Shown one piece after another: positions 35,837-43,681 of a stretch of 64,000 nucleotides of DNA; position 1 is the stretch's first letter, and the number at the start of each line of letters is the position of its first letter. Both the position numbers and the translations under genes were made by a program. Source of the DNA: Treponema sp. GTDB taxonomy: Bacteria; Spirochaetota; Spirochaetia; Treponematales; Breznakiellaceae. The stretch is from contig JAIRYT010000020.1 in NCBI GenBank assembly GCA_031267675.1, positions 1-64,000 of the forward strand, given 5' to 3'. The notes under the pieces were generated by a model. It was not told the origin of the DNA, ran no database searches, and saw only the letters and a list, made by a program, of their open reading frames with translations.

Positions 35837-36892
35837 TTAATAGTCGTTGTTTTCGCCGTTCCATTGCGGGCTGCTGCCGCCCCGGCTGCGGTACGAAAAA
35901 ACACCGTCCTTGGTTGAGGCGGCAAACACAACGGGTTTGCCGTTGGTATTATATACAAAACTTGGCGGCGTAGCGATCAAGCCGTAGACGGCGTATTTGC
36001 CGATAGTGCTGCTGTAGCGCGAATCCGGATCGGAGCTGTACTGACCGTTGTCGCCGGGAGTAAAGGATGCTACCGGAGGAGGAGTTGTTCCGTCCCAAAT
36101 AAATTCGCGGTACCCGTAGGAATAGGTTCCGCTGCCCCGTATAAGACCGGCAAGCAGGATTTTATTGACACCGTCATCCCATGACGCAAGCGCGCCGGTA
36201 AAGCTGGGGCCTCTGCTGAGTTCAACAACAGATCCACTGCTAAGATAATAAATGGCGTTGCCGTCTACCGCCGTGACGACATTATTGTGAACAATGATCC
36301 CCAGAAAATCCCCTCCCCTCAGTAGGGTAACAGCTCCGGGCGTTGACGGCGTGGAGTAAAGCCCGTTTTTTGTGACCAGATAATGGCTCCCACTGCTCTC
36401 TACCGCGCCCAGCAATAAGCCGCCGGCGCCGCCGAGTCCCGTCATGCCGCTGCCGGCGGCGGCGCCCTCACTCATAAAAAAAACACTGTCGCCGTTCCCG
36501 GCAAAAAGAACGCCGCCGGAACCGTAGATTTGCTGTATGCCGGAGATATTGAATGAATCCCAGCCTCCCGCCCCGTTGTCCCGGTACAGGCTGCCGTCAT
36601 AGTTTATGATAAAAAGTTTGCTGGTAGTTGTGGCGACAGACTTTATTTTACCGCCGGGCGTGGGCGGCTGGCTCCAGCGCTTTGCGGATAGATCAAATTT
36701 CCAAAGGTCGCCGTTGGCGGTATATATATTACCGGCTGTGTCTCTTACAAAACGGGACGCCGCCCCGCCGATTACGGGTTTTATGGGTTCGATTTCCATA
36801 TAGATATAGTAAAACAGCGGCTCCTGGGTACAGGCCGAACATAAAAAGAGCACTGCGGCAAGAAATTGTATCAATACGATATTACGCTTCAC
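35837..36892 (-). CDS. lipoprotein of unknown function, beta-rich
   Basis: The 351-residue protein starts with a signal ending in the lipobox LCSAC, so it is probably lipidated and exported. The mature part is rich in Gly, Ser and Tyr with repeating WKFDLSAKRW-like and YTANGDL-like strands, suggesting a beta-propeller, without clear enzymatic residues. The start is GTG at 36892 with GGAG seven nt upstream. It follows the outer-membrane-like gene by 9 nt. Confidence 0.75.
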   Translation of the reverse strand: MKRNIVLIQFLAAVLFLCSACTQEPLFYYIYMEIEPIKPVIGGAASRFVRDTAGNIYTANGDLWKFDLSAKRWSQPPTPGGKIKSVATTTSKLFIINYDGSLYRDNGAGGWDSFNISGIQQIYGSGGVLFAGNGDSVFFMSEGAAAGSGMTGLGGAGGLLLGAVESSGSHYLVTKNGLYSTPSTPGAVTLLRGGDFLGIIVHNNVVTAVDGNAIYYLSSGSVVELSRGPSFTGALASWDDGVNKILLAGLIRGSGTYSYGYREFIWDGTTPPPVASFTPGDNGQYSSDPDSRYSSTIGKYAVYGLIATPPSFVYNTNGKPVVFAASTKDGVFSYRSRGGSSPQWNGENNDY

Positions 36893-36901
36893 TATTCGCT
36901 C

Positions 36902-37546
36902 CTAAAAGTGGTACCGGATACCAATGCCGATGTCCCAAAAAAAACCATGGACGGCGCTGCTGGCATTGTCCATTTTATTGGTGGCGCCAATCTGGGGAAT
37001 CCACCAGTATTCCGTTTGAACGCCAAAGGACCAGTTTTGGGTGATACGAAAATAGGCCCCCACGACCGGTTTGGCAAAGAAGCCAAAGTAACTTGAGTCA
37101 AGATACGACTGGGCGGCAAAGCCCAGCATAAGGGTAAGCGGAAACTCAAAACGGCCCAGAACAAACTGATAGCCCGCCCGCATCCCGAATGGTATGCTGT
37201 AGTACATATTGTCGCCGATTGTCGGGGCGAACATCGCGCTTAGCTCGCCGCCCAGATAAATGTGCGGGGTAAAAAAGTAGTGGTACGCAAGGGAAGCCAT
37301 TCCGCCCATATCGATGTTGGTATCAACCTTTCCAATCCCGCCGCCATAGTAAAAGTGGGGGAACACCAGCCCCAGGTTTACGTTAAAGATCTGATCCCCC
37401 CGTGAATATACCGAGGCAATCCCCGACCAGTCCGAAGCAATAGCTTCGTCATCGTCCTCGTCTTCGCCGTCTTCCTGGCAAAAAAGGGGTATCGTCAACG
37501 CCGCCAGCATAAAAAACAGTAAAAAAGCGCGTAATCGAAAGACCAT
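36902..37546 (-). CDS. outer-membrane-type beta-barrel protein
   Basis: With the start at 37546 the product is 214 residues, beginning with the signal peptide MVFRLRAFLLFFMLAALTIP. This start is preferred to upstream ATG codons that would bury the signal. After an acidic stretch (EDGEDEDDDE) the sequence alternates aromatic and polar residues and ends in aromatic HF (GIGIRYHF), as outer-membrane barrels do. Function unknown; paired with the lipoprotein gene. Confidence 0.75.
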   Translation of the reverse strand: MVFRLRAFLLFFMLAALTIPLFCQEDGEDEDDDEAIASDWSGIASVYSRGDQIFNVNLGLVFPHFYYGGGIGKVDTNIDMGGMASLAYHYFFTPHIYLGGELSAMFAPTIGDNMYYSIPFGMRAGYQFVLGRFEFPLTLMLGFAAQSYLDSSYFGFFAKPVVGAYFRITQNWSFGVQTEYWWIPQIGATNKMDNASSAVHGFFWDIGIGIRYHF

Positions 37547-37610
37547 AGAACGACTGTAATAGGTTTTTGTTTTTTTTTCAAGCGATGTACGCCTTTTTTG
37601 AAAATTCATA

Positions 37611-37639
37611 TTGACATTTTTTACTATCCGCCTTATCAT
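37611..37639 (+). promoter_or_regulatory. sigma70 promoter of the O-acetylhomoserine sulfhydrylase gene
   Basis: TTGACA at 37611-37616 and TATCAT at 37634-37639 are 17 nt apart. About 95 nt of leader follows before ATG, including the inverted repeat at 37645-37670. Confidence 0.75.
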
Positions 37640-37644
37640 CATCA

Positions 37645-37670
37645 CATAGTATACCTATCGGAATACTATG
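37645..37670 (+). promoter_or_regulatory. inverted repeat, possible Rrf2-type operator
   Basis: CATAGTAT and ATACTATG enclose ACCTATCGGA. The inner ATACC-N4-GGAATA pattern resembles operators of Rrf2-family sensors such as CymR, which control cysteine genes. It covers the expected transcription start of the sulfhydrylase gene. Confidence 0.45.
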
Positions 37671-37741
37671 AAAAATATGGTTTTTGGGGCTTTAAAAGGT
37701 TCCGTAAACAGTATAAATTTTAGATACAAAAGGAGCTTTGT

Positions 37742-39031
37742 ATGGCGAACAAAAAATACCGGTTTGAGACAGTACAGGTCCACGCCGGTCAGGAAAAACC
37801 GGATCCGGCGACCGACGCGCGCGCGGTTCCAATCTACCAGACCTCGTCCTATGTGTTCAAGGACTCGGCGACTGCGGCGGGACGTTTTGCCCTGAGCGAA
37901 ACGGGGAATATCTACACGCGGATTATGAACCCTACCTGGGATGTGTTTGAACAGCGTGTCGCGGCCCTTGAGGGAGGAGTCGGCGCGCTTGCGACCGCGT
38001 CGGGCGCGGCAGCCACCACCTACGCGATTCAAAACATTGCCCGTTCCGGCGATCATATTGTGTCGGACTTTCAGATTTACGGCGGCACATTCAATCTTTT
38101 TGCCAATACCTTTAAGGACCTTGGCATTGACGTTACCTTTGTCGACGGCAGCGATCCCAAAAATTTTGAAAAGGCAATCAAGGCGGAAACAAAGGCGCTC
38201 TTTTTTGAAACCCTTGGAAACCCCAATGCTTCGATTGTTAATATTGAAGCGGTGGTAAAAATCGCCCATGACCGGGGTATTCCCGTTATTGTCGACAATA
38301 CCTTTGCCACGCCCTACCTTCTGCGGCCCATTGAGTACGGCGTTGATATCGTTGTCCATTCCGCGACAAAATTTATCGGCGGGCACGGAACCTCCATAGG
38401 CGGCATTGTGGTAGACGGCGGTAAATTCGACTGGGCGCAAAATGACAAATTCCCCGGTTTAAGCAAACCAAACCCGAACTACCACGGCGTTGTCTTTACC
38501 GACGCGGTAAAGAACCTTGCGTACATTATCAAGGCCCGGACCACGCTGCTTCGCGACACCGGCTCCGCGCTGAGCCCCTTTAACGCCTTCCTCTTTATAC
38601 AGGGCCTTGAAACGCTTTCGCTCCGGGTCGAACGCCATATCCAGAACGCGGTCAAGGTGATTGATTTTCTCAAAAATCACGCCCAGGTTGAAAAGGTAAA
38701 TCATCCCTCGCTTGCGGAACACCGCGATCACGCGCTCTACCGCAAATACTTTCCCCAGGGCGGCGGTTCAATCTTTACCTTCGAAATCAAGGGCGGTGTA
38801 GACAAGGCAAAGCGTTTTACCGAAAAACTTGAGCTGTTCTCGCTGCTTGCCAATGTCGCCGATGTAAAGTCGCTGGTAATTCATCCCGCTTCGACAACCC
38901 ATTCCCAGGTAGAAGAAAAAGATCTTCTTTTACAGGGAATAAAACCCAATACGATACGGCTTTCGATTGGCACCGAACACATTGAGGACATTATTGACGA
39001 TCTAAAACAGGGTTTTGCCTCGGTTATATAA
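37742..39031 (+). CDS. metY: O-acetylhomoserine sulfhydrylase (PLP enzyme)
   Basis: The 429-residue protein is a Cys/Met-metabolism PLP enzyme of the MetY branch: FETVQVHAGQEKPDPATDAR at the N-terminus, YTRIMNPTWDVFEQRVAALE, DNTFATPYLLRP, and the PLP-lysine motif SATKFIGGHGT. The C-terminal SIGTEHIEDIIDDLKQGF is also typical. It makes homocysteine from O-acetylhomoserine and sulfide. AAGGAG precedes ATG. It is monocistronic with its own promoter. Confidence 0.93.
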   Translation: MANKKYRFETVQVHAGQEKPDPATDARAVPIYQTSSYVFKDSATAAGRFALSETGNIYTRIMNPTWDVFEQRVAALEGGVGALATASGAAATTYAIQNIARSGDHIVSDFQIYGGTFNLFANTFKDLGIDVTFVDGSDPKNFEKAIKAETKALFFETLGNPNASIVNIEAVVKIAHDRGIPVIVDNTFATPYLLRPIEYGVDIVVHSATKFIGGHGTSIGGIVVDGGKFDWAQNDKFPGLSKPNPNYHGVVFTDAVKNLAYIIKARTTLLRDTGSALSPFNAFLFIQGLETLSLRVERHIQNAVKVIDFLKNHAQVEKVNHPSLAEHRDHALYRKYFPQGGGSIFTFEIKGGVDKAKRFTEKLELFSLLANVADVKSLVIHPASTTHSQVEEKDLLLQGIKPNTIRLSIGTEHIEDIIDDLKQGFASVI

Positions 39032-39055
39032 GATCCGGCGGGAAAATCCCCGGTA

Positions 39056-39535
39056 TTACGGCAGGGAAAACGCCTGCCGTAATTTTTTAACGGTAAGGTC
39101 CGGGTTTTCTACCAGCACGCGTTTGCCGCCCAGCAGTTCCGCTACCCCCAGTTCGTGGGGGTAGCGCGGAATAACGTGCATGTGCAGGTGATCGATAGAG
39201 GCCCCGGCGTTTAATCCCATGTTAAAGCCGGTATTGTACGCGGACGGGGTATAGTTTTTGTCCAGCACGTCCAGCGCGCGGTTAAGGAGCAGATCAAGAT
39301 CGTTCCGTTCCTCGCCGCCAAGCTCCCTGATGTCGCGGATATGCCGCAGGGGAAAGATCAAAAGGTGCCCCGGATTGTAGGGATACAGGTTTACCGAAAC
39401 AGCGTTAAACGCGCTGCGGTACACGACGGTGTCGCTTGCCTGTCCGTCGCCGGCGCACAGATGGCAGAGTATGCAGCCTTCGGGGCGCTTTCCCTTGAGG
39501 TAGTTGATTTTTTCAAAGTTAAAAAAGTATTCCAC
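39056..39535 (-). CDS. HIT-family nucleotide hydrolase or transferase
   Basis: The 159-residue protein has HLHMHVIPRY (His-phi-His-phi-His) near residue 120 and an N-terminal GCILCHLCAGDG segment with cysteines, as in many bacterial HIT proteins. HIT proteins cleave AMP-linked or dinucleotide substrates. The start is GTG at 39535, 2 nt after the SPFH-like gene, so they are likely one operon. Confidence 0.9.
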   Translation of the reverse strand: MEYFFNFEKINYLKGKRPEGCILCHLCAGDGQASDTVVYRSAFNAVSVNLYPYNPGHLLIFPLRHIRDIRELGGEERNDLDLLLNRALDVLDKNYTPSAYNTGFNMGLNAGASIDHLHMHVIPRYPHELGVAELLGGKRVLVENPDLTVKKLRQAFSLP

Positions 39536-39537
39536 GT

Positions 39538-40344
39538 TTATTTTGGGGGAAATCCCCGCTCCAGGGCCAGATACTGAAGCAGCACCGGGTATTTGGTTAA
39601 AAGCTCGCCGTAACCGGAAAGTTCCTCAAAGCGAAAGCGGGTAGTCACGTTACGGGCGGCGGCCTGGCCGATGTCGCCGCGCAGGGCGCTTCGCTGGCCG
39701 GCAAGAAATTCGCGGTAAAACGCGCGGGCCTCTTCGTACAGCACAAAATCGGGAAGGTTCAGGGTGTTTACCGCGCAGTTTTCGATTTCGACCGAGGGGA
39801 ACGCTTCTTTAACGTGTTTTGTCAAATCGGCGATAGCGCCGGTCTTTTGCGCTTCAAGCAGGGCCTTTTCGTTTTCGCCGTAGGTCCACAGCAGACTGCG
39901 GACATAGTTTTCAATGTCCCGCGAAACAGCCAAAAGCTGTTTGTCAAGATCGCCCTGTTCAAGCAGATTGTATTGTTCCGCCAGCGCGGGAAGGGCGGAC
40001 GGCGCAAGGCGAAACGAAACCGATGCGGAAAGCTTCCACGAAAAGTCCGTCCTAAGACCGGCGGTTGATGAATACACCGCCCCGGAGGGCAGCACGCCGC
40101 TTGATTCAATCATTTTTGTCCGCGGTTCCAGGGTAAAAACGCTCAGGGTTGCATTGCGGGGAATAAGCTTGTACCACACCCAGGTAACATTCCCCTCGCG
40201 GATTGTTTCGCCCAGCACTCCGTGTGTTTTTGACCGCAGCACGCCAAAGGAACCCGGAGGAAGTCCAAACTGGGCCCAGCCCAGAAAAAAGGCCGCCGAA
40301 GCCGCCGCCAGCAGAATGATCATAAAGACAAAAAACTTCTTCAT
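39538..40344 (-). CDS. SPFH/band-7-like membrane-anchored protein
   Basis: The 268-residue form starts MKKFFVFMIILLAAASAAFF, a single N-terminal anchor, and is preferred to longer forms. The rest resembles SPFH-type proteins in layout: GLPPGSFGVLRSK followed by a beta-rich head and a helical tail, but the match is distant. Function unknown. The start lies 17 nt from the divergent gene at 40362, and a promoter with its -10 at 40352-40357 (minus) leaves no room for a leader. Confidence 0.65.
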   Translation of the reverse strand: MKKFFVFMIILLAAASAAFFLGWAQFGLPPGSFGVLRSKTHGVLGETIREGNVTWVWYKLIPRNATLSVFTLEPRTKMIESSGVLPSGAVYSSTAGLRTDFSWKLSASVSFRLAPSALPALAEQYNLLEQGDLDKQLLAVSRDIENYVRSLLWTYGENEKALLEAQKTGAIADLTKHVKEAFPSVEIENCAVNTLNLPDFVLYEEARAFYREFLAGQRSALRGDIGQAAARNVTTRFRFEELSGYGELLTKYPVLLQYLALERGFPPK

Positions 40345-40351
40345 TGATACT

Positions 40352-40380
40352 ATCATACGATATGGATCGCAGTTTAACAA
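40352..40380 (-). promoter_or_regulatory. promoter of the SPFH-like gene, abutting its start
   Basis: On the minus strand TTGTTA (40375-40380) and TATGAT (40352-40357) are 17 nt apart; TATGAT ends 7 nt before ATG at 40344. On the plus strand TATCAT (40351-40356) ends 5 nt before the divergent ATG at 40362. The two promoters would overlap. Confidence 0.6.
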
Positions 40381-40709
40381 CAGATCGGCCGCTTCTGGAA
40401 CGGTTGCTAAAATATTCCGCGCGGGCTCTCGCGGCGGCGGCGGCGTTTATTTTCGCGTGGTATGTTTTCGGCTCCTACCGCCGTTCCGATTCCGAGCAGC
40501 TGACGCTGGTCCGCTATCTTTTGACAACGGGCGTCGCGCTCGGGATCGTTTCGTTTTACGGACTGATTTTAAAGCTTGTCTACCTTGTCCGCAAAAAAAA
40601 CAGCCGCTTTATCCGGGGGGCGCTGGTGTATCTTGCGCTGCTGGTTCTTGCGGCGGCTGTCTCGCTGTTTACCGGCTTTATTATCAGCGCCGTGGGAGGA
40701 AACCGTTGA
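40362..40709 (+). CDS. small membrane protein, three predicted transmembrane helices
   Basis: The 115-residue protein starts at ATG 40362 (MDRSLTTDRP). Hydrophobic stretches lie at about 24-42 (ALAAAAAFIFAWYVFGSY), 58-80 (VALGIVSFYGLILKLVYLV) and 90-112 (LVYLALLVLAAAVSLFTGFI). Not recognised. Its stop overlaps the TTG start of aroH by 2 nt, so it is coupled to it. Confidence 0.65.
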   Translation: MDRSLTTDRPLLERLLKYSARALAAAAAFIFAWYVFGSYRRSDSEQLTLVRYLLTTGVALGIVSFYGLILKLVYLVRKKNSRFIRGALVYLALLVLAAAVSLFTGFIISAVGGNR

Positions 40710-41068
40710 AAATCCTTAAAGCGCTGCGGGGCGCGATCTGCGCCGCCAACGAGGCCGGCGACATTGACGCAAAAACCATCGAGTTGTTTGATCTGTTGCT
40801 GCGGGAAAACGACATTGCCGAAAAGGACCTTGTTTCCCTGATTTTTTCGGTTACGCCGGACCTGGAAGTTCAAAACCCCGCTTCTTCGCTTCGAAAAAGC
40901 GGACGGGCGCGGGAAACCGCCATGATGGTTATGCAGGAAATGAAAACAGCGGAAGGACTGCCCGGGGTGATACGGCTGCTTGCCCACGTCTACCTGGACG
41001 AAAACGCCGCGCCGCGCCACATATACCGGGGCGCCGCCAGAACCCTGCGGCCCGACCTTGGGGCCTGA
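40706..41068 (+). CDS. aroH: chorismate mutase, AroH type
   Basis: AroH converts chorismate to prephenate. The 120-residue protein aligns along its length with the B. subtilis-type enzyme: LKALRGAICA (Arg of RGA), FSVTPDLEVQNPASSLR, VMQEMKTAEGL (Glu), IRLLAHVYLDE and RHIYRGAARTLRPDL. The start is TTG at 40706, with GGGAGGA five nt upstream and overlapping the previous stop. The frame is open far upstream, so automatic start choice could go wrong. Confidence 0.93.
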   Translation: MKILKALRGAICAANEAGDIDAKTIELFDLLLRENDIAEKDLVSLIFSVTPDLEVQNPASSLRKSGRARETAMMVMQEMKTAEGLPGVIRLLAHVYLDENAAPRHIYRGAARTLRPDLGA

Positions 41069-41124
41069 CCGTTTCAGGGCGGCGGCAATTCAAACCTGCA
41101 CGGAATAATATCCCCGCCGCCGCC

Positions 41125-41153
41125 TTGGCAGCACAGTATATATACTGTATATT
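41125..41153 (+). promoter_or_regulatory. hicA promoter with palindromic operator in its spacer
   Basis: TTGGCA (41125-41130) and TATATT (41148-41153) are 17 nt apart. Nearly the whole spacer is the perfect palindrome ACAGTATATATACTGT (41133-41148). The -10 ends 6 nt before hicA ATG. The antitoxin's helix-turn-helix would be expected to bind the palindrome. Confidence 0.7.
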
Positions 41154-41159
41154 ATAACC

Positions 41160-41339
41160 ATGACGGCAAAGCAGATTATGGACAAACTAAAAGCAAACGG
41201 CTGGGTGTTGAATCGGATCAACGGCTCCCATCATGTGTTTGTCAAAGACGGATGCCGCCCTGTCTCTGTTCCTTTTCAAGGGAATAAAGACATAGGAAAC
41301 CTGGCAAAAAGAATCCTCAAAGAAGCGGGGATTGAATAG
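41160..41339 (+). CDS. hicA: HicA-family toxin (mRNA interferase)
   Basis: The 59-residue protein starts MTAKQIMDKLKANGWVLNRI and has the dsRBD-like core with the active-site His in NGSHHVFVKD, then VPFQGNKDIG. HicA cleaves mRNA when free of HicB. It lies 8 nt before hicB and is too short for most ORF lists. No Shine-Dalgarno is visible before ATG. Confidence 0.93.
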   Translation: MTAKQIMDKLKANGWVLNRINGSHHVFVKDGCRPVSVPFQGNKDIGNLAKRILKEAGIE

Positions 41340-41347
41340 GAGGATAT

Positions 41348-41749
41348 ATGACCTACTACTGTACCATCGAAAAAGAGGGGGATGAGTATATAGCCCAGTT
41401 CCCCGATATGACCAATATCGTTACCTGCGGGTTTTCCCATGAGGAAGCCTTGGCAATGGCGCAGGAAGCCCTTGAAGGCTGCCTGGAATCCGATATTTCC
41501 CGCGGATTGCCTATCCCCCCTCCTGCCTATAAAGACGGCTATCCCATTCCTGTAGCAAACCATATCTCCCTGTCCCTCCGGCTCCGGGACCTCCGGGGAG
41601 AACAAAGCCAAACCGACATAGCCCGAAAACTGGGGCTTTCCTACCAGTCATACCAGCGTCTGGAGAACCCCCGCAAGGCGAATCCTACAGTAAAGACCCT
41701 TGAGCGGATTGCCCGTGTCTATGGCCGGGAATTAAACATTTCCATGTAA
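41348..41749 (+). CDS. hicB: HicB-family antitoxin with helix-turn-helix domain
   Basis: The 133-residue protein has the HicB partial RNase H-like fold at its N-terminus (MTYYCTIEKEGDEYIAQFPD, then HEEALAMAQEALEGCL). An Xre-type helix-turn-helix forms the C-terminal half (SQTDIARKLGLSYQSYQRLE). It neutralises HicA and represses the operon. AGGAGG is before ATG. The pair lies beside two tRNA genes, a common place for mobile modules. Confidence 0.94.
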   Translation: MTYYCTIEKEGDEYIAQFPDMTNIVTCGFSHEEALAMAQEALEGCLESDISRGLPIPPPAYKDGYPIPVANHISLSLRLRDLRGEQSQTDIARKLGLSYQSYQRLENPRKANPTVKTLERIARVYGRELNISM

Positions 41750-41781
41750 CTCCTTACCACCCGCAAGGAATTAGTTCTGTT

Positions 41782-41863
41782 TGGGCAGTGAAGGATTCGA
41801 ACCTACGAAGGCTGAGCCAACAGATTTACAGTCTGCTCCCTTTGACCACTCGGGAAACTGCCC
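41782..41863 (-). tRNA. tRNA-Tyr (anticodon GUA)
   Basis: The acceptor GGGCAGT pairs with ACTGCCC, discriminator A at 41782. The anticodon loop CTGTAAA in stem CAGA/TCTG gives GUA. A long variable arm (class II) fits tRNA-Tyr. T-loop TTCGAAT. CCA not encoded. Confidence 0.95.
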
Positions 41864-41878
41864 TGATGTTACCATCCC

Positions 41879-41951
41879 AGCCATCTTCCGGAGTCGAACC
41901 GAAGACCTGCTGATTACAAGTCAGCCGCTCTACCGACTGAGCTAAGATGGC
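41879..41951 (-). tRNA. tRNA-Thr (anticodon UGU)
   Basis: The acceptor GCCATCT pairs with AGATGGC, discriminator T. The anticodon loop CTTGTAA in stem GCTGA/TCAGC gives UGU. T-loop TTCGACT. It stands upstream of tRNA-Tyr on the minus strand, 15 nt away. Confidence 0.95.
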
Positions 41952-42055
41952 ACAAGTCTATATATTATATAGAATTATGAAAGATGCACACATTCAGCGG
42001 TGCATTATCATTAATACCGCAAAACGGCTGTAATGTCAATAGAATTTTTGCTTTG

Positions 42056-42084
42056 TTTACAATCGGGGCGTTTTTTTTTATACT
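42056..42084 (+). promoter_or_regulatory. promoter abutting the YkgJ-type gene
   Basis: TTTACA (42056-42061) and TATACT (42079-42084) are 17 nt apart; the -10 ends 7 nt before ATG at 42092, so the message would be leaderless. Confidence 0.65.
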
Positions 42085-42091
42085 GAAAGTG

Positions 42092-42529
42092 ATGCCACAA
42101 TCGTTTTACGCGCGGGGGCTGCGCTTTTCCTGCAAACGCTGTTCGGTGTGTTGCAGACGGGATCCCGGCTACGTGTTTCTTTCGCGGGATGACGCCGGGC
42201 TCCTAGCTTCGCGGCTTAAAATGGGGTATAGTTCCTTTGTGGAACGCTGCTGCCGCTGGGTTACGTTAAACGAAAAACCGCTGCTCTCGCTGCGGGAGAC
42301 GCCCGCGTATGACTGCGTTTTGTGGGACAGGGGCTGTACGGTGTACCAGGATCGCCCCGTCCAGTGCCGGACCTTTCCGTTTTGGAAGGCGAATCTTGCA
42401 TCACGGGAAAGCTGGGACGCGCTTGATTGTCCGGGCGTCAATGAGGGTGAATTGCGGAGCGCGGAATATATTGACCGCTGTCTTGCCGGTATGGCGGACT
42501 GGAAGGTTCTGACCCGGGGGCCGTTGTGA
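42092..42529 (+). CDS. YkgJ-family cysteine-cluster protein
   Basis: With ATG at 42092 the product is 145 residues, MPQSFYARGLRFSCKRCSVC at the start. The Cys-rich cluster C-x2-C-x3-C, DRPVQCRTFPF and DCPG match the YkgJ family of putative zinc or iron-sulfur proteins, function unknown. A longer in-frame start exists at 41984, but a good promoter lies inside that extension, which argues for 42092. An MBL-fold gene follows after 28 nt. Confidence 0.8.
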   Translation: MPQSFYARGLRFSCKRCSVCCRRDPGYVFLSRDDAGLLASRLKMGYSSFVERCCRWVTLNEKPLLSLRETPAYDCVLWDRGCTVYQDRPVQCRTFPFWKANLASRESWDALDCPGVNEGELRSAEYIDRCLAGMADWKVLTRGPL

Positions 42530-42557
42530 ACGCTCGTCCGGCGGGTTTAGGGTCCTT

Positions 42558-43493
42558 ATGAAGGTTCATTTTTGGGGGGTACGGGGCTCCATTCCCGCGC
42601 CGCAGCTTCCTTCCCAGCTGCGCAGCAAAATATCGGCCATTCTGGAACGGCTTACGCCGGACGACATCAGCACGCCCGAAAAGCGCGAAAAATTTCTTGC
42701 GGGGCTGCCCTTGTGGCTTTTTGGCACCGTCGGCGGGAACACTCCCTGCGTCAGCGTAAGCTTTGAATCAATCAAAGACCTGATTGTTTTTGACGCGGGT
42801 TCCGGGCTGCGCGAGCTGGGAATGGTCCGCAGGCGGAAAAAAATCCGTCGTTACCGTATTTTTTTCTCCCACTTTCACTGGGATCACCTTCAGGGGCTGC
42901 CTTTTTTTAGCCCGGGCTATGATCCGGCCGTCAATATTGATTTTTATTCTCCCATGTCAAATCTGGAAGCGGCCCTGCATGGTCAAATGACCAGTCCGTA
43001 TTTTCCGGTTCATATGGAATCAATGGGAGCAAAAAAAACGTTCCACCGGCTCGAAGGGCCGGTCAAGTTTGGCGGTATCAAAATTACCTGGCGCAAAATG
43101 AATCATCCGGGCGATTCGTTTTCGTACAAGGTATGCGAAGCGGAGCGCAGTTTTATTTTTGCGACCGATACCGAGCTTTCGGCCAATGATTTTCAAAAAA
43201 CCGAAGAAAATGTTTCATATTTTGACGGGGCCGACTGCATCGTGCTTGATTCCCAGTATACCCTGGGCGAGGCGATAGAAAAATACAACTGGGGCCACAG
43301 CGCGTTCAGCCTTGCGGTGGATTTTGCCGCCAACTGGGGAATTAAACAACTGGTGCTGTACCATCACGACCCAACCTATGACGACCGCAAACTGTTTAAC
43401 ATACTGCAGTCGGCGCGCTGGTATACGGAACGAATGAATATAAAGGGAATTGAAATTACCCTTGCGATGGAAGGGATGGAACTTGACCTGTGA
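42558..43493 (+). CDS. metallo-beta-lactamase-fold protein (RNase Z-like class)
   Basis: The 311-residue protein starts KVHFWGVRGSIPAP, then GGNTPCVSVSF and DAGSGLRELG, with the metal motif SHFHWDHLQGLPFF and later FATDTE and YHHDPTYDD. This is the WGVRGS-type MBL group related to RNase Z and PhnP-like phosphodiesterases. The exact substrate is not evident. Its stop overlaps the next gene by 4 nt (GTGA). Confidence 0.88.
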   Translation: MKVHFWGVRGSIPAPQLPSQLRSKISAILERLTPDDISTPEKREKFLAGLPLWLFGTVGGNTPCVSVSFESIKDLIVFDAGSGLRELGMVRRRKKIRRYRIFFSHFHWDHLQGLPFFSPGYDPAVNIDFYSPMSNLEAALHGQMTSPYFPVHMESMGAKKTFHRLEGPVKFGGIKITWRKMNHPGDSFSYKVCEAERSFIFATDTELSANDFQKTEENVSYFDGADCIVLDSQYTLGEAIEKYNWGHSAFSLAVDFAANWGIKQLVLYHHDPTYDDRKLFNILQSARWYTERMNIKGIEITLAMEGMELDL

Positions 43494-43681
43494 CGGAAGG
43501 ACTCTTGTTAAACAGCCAGGAATTACGCGTACTCCTTCCGCTTCTTAAGGGGAGCGAAGAAAACATGAAAAACAGCGAACGGGCCCTGCTTCTTAAAATT
43601 GAACGGGCCCTTTACCGGGAGCTTTCAATCGAAGAAATTGAAGCAATTGAATACCCGTATCAAAGCGGAGGAACCGCGTGA
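43490..43681 (+). CDS. small helical protein between the MBL gene and mltG
   Basis: This 63-residue, charged and helical protein has no recognised motif. It is linked at both ends by GTGA overlaps with its neighbours, which strongly supports translation. GTG start. Function unknown. Confidence 0.65.
   Translation: MTEGLLLNSQELRVLLPLLKGSEENMKNSERALLLKIERALYRELSIEEIEAIEYPYQSGGTA

Noticed and set aside
39914-40705. Upstream extension of the aroH frame
   Set aside because: It runs antisense through the SPFH-like gene. AroH family length, the ribosome site and the TTG at 40706 define the real start.
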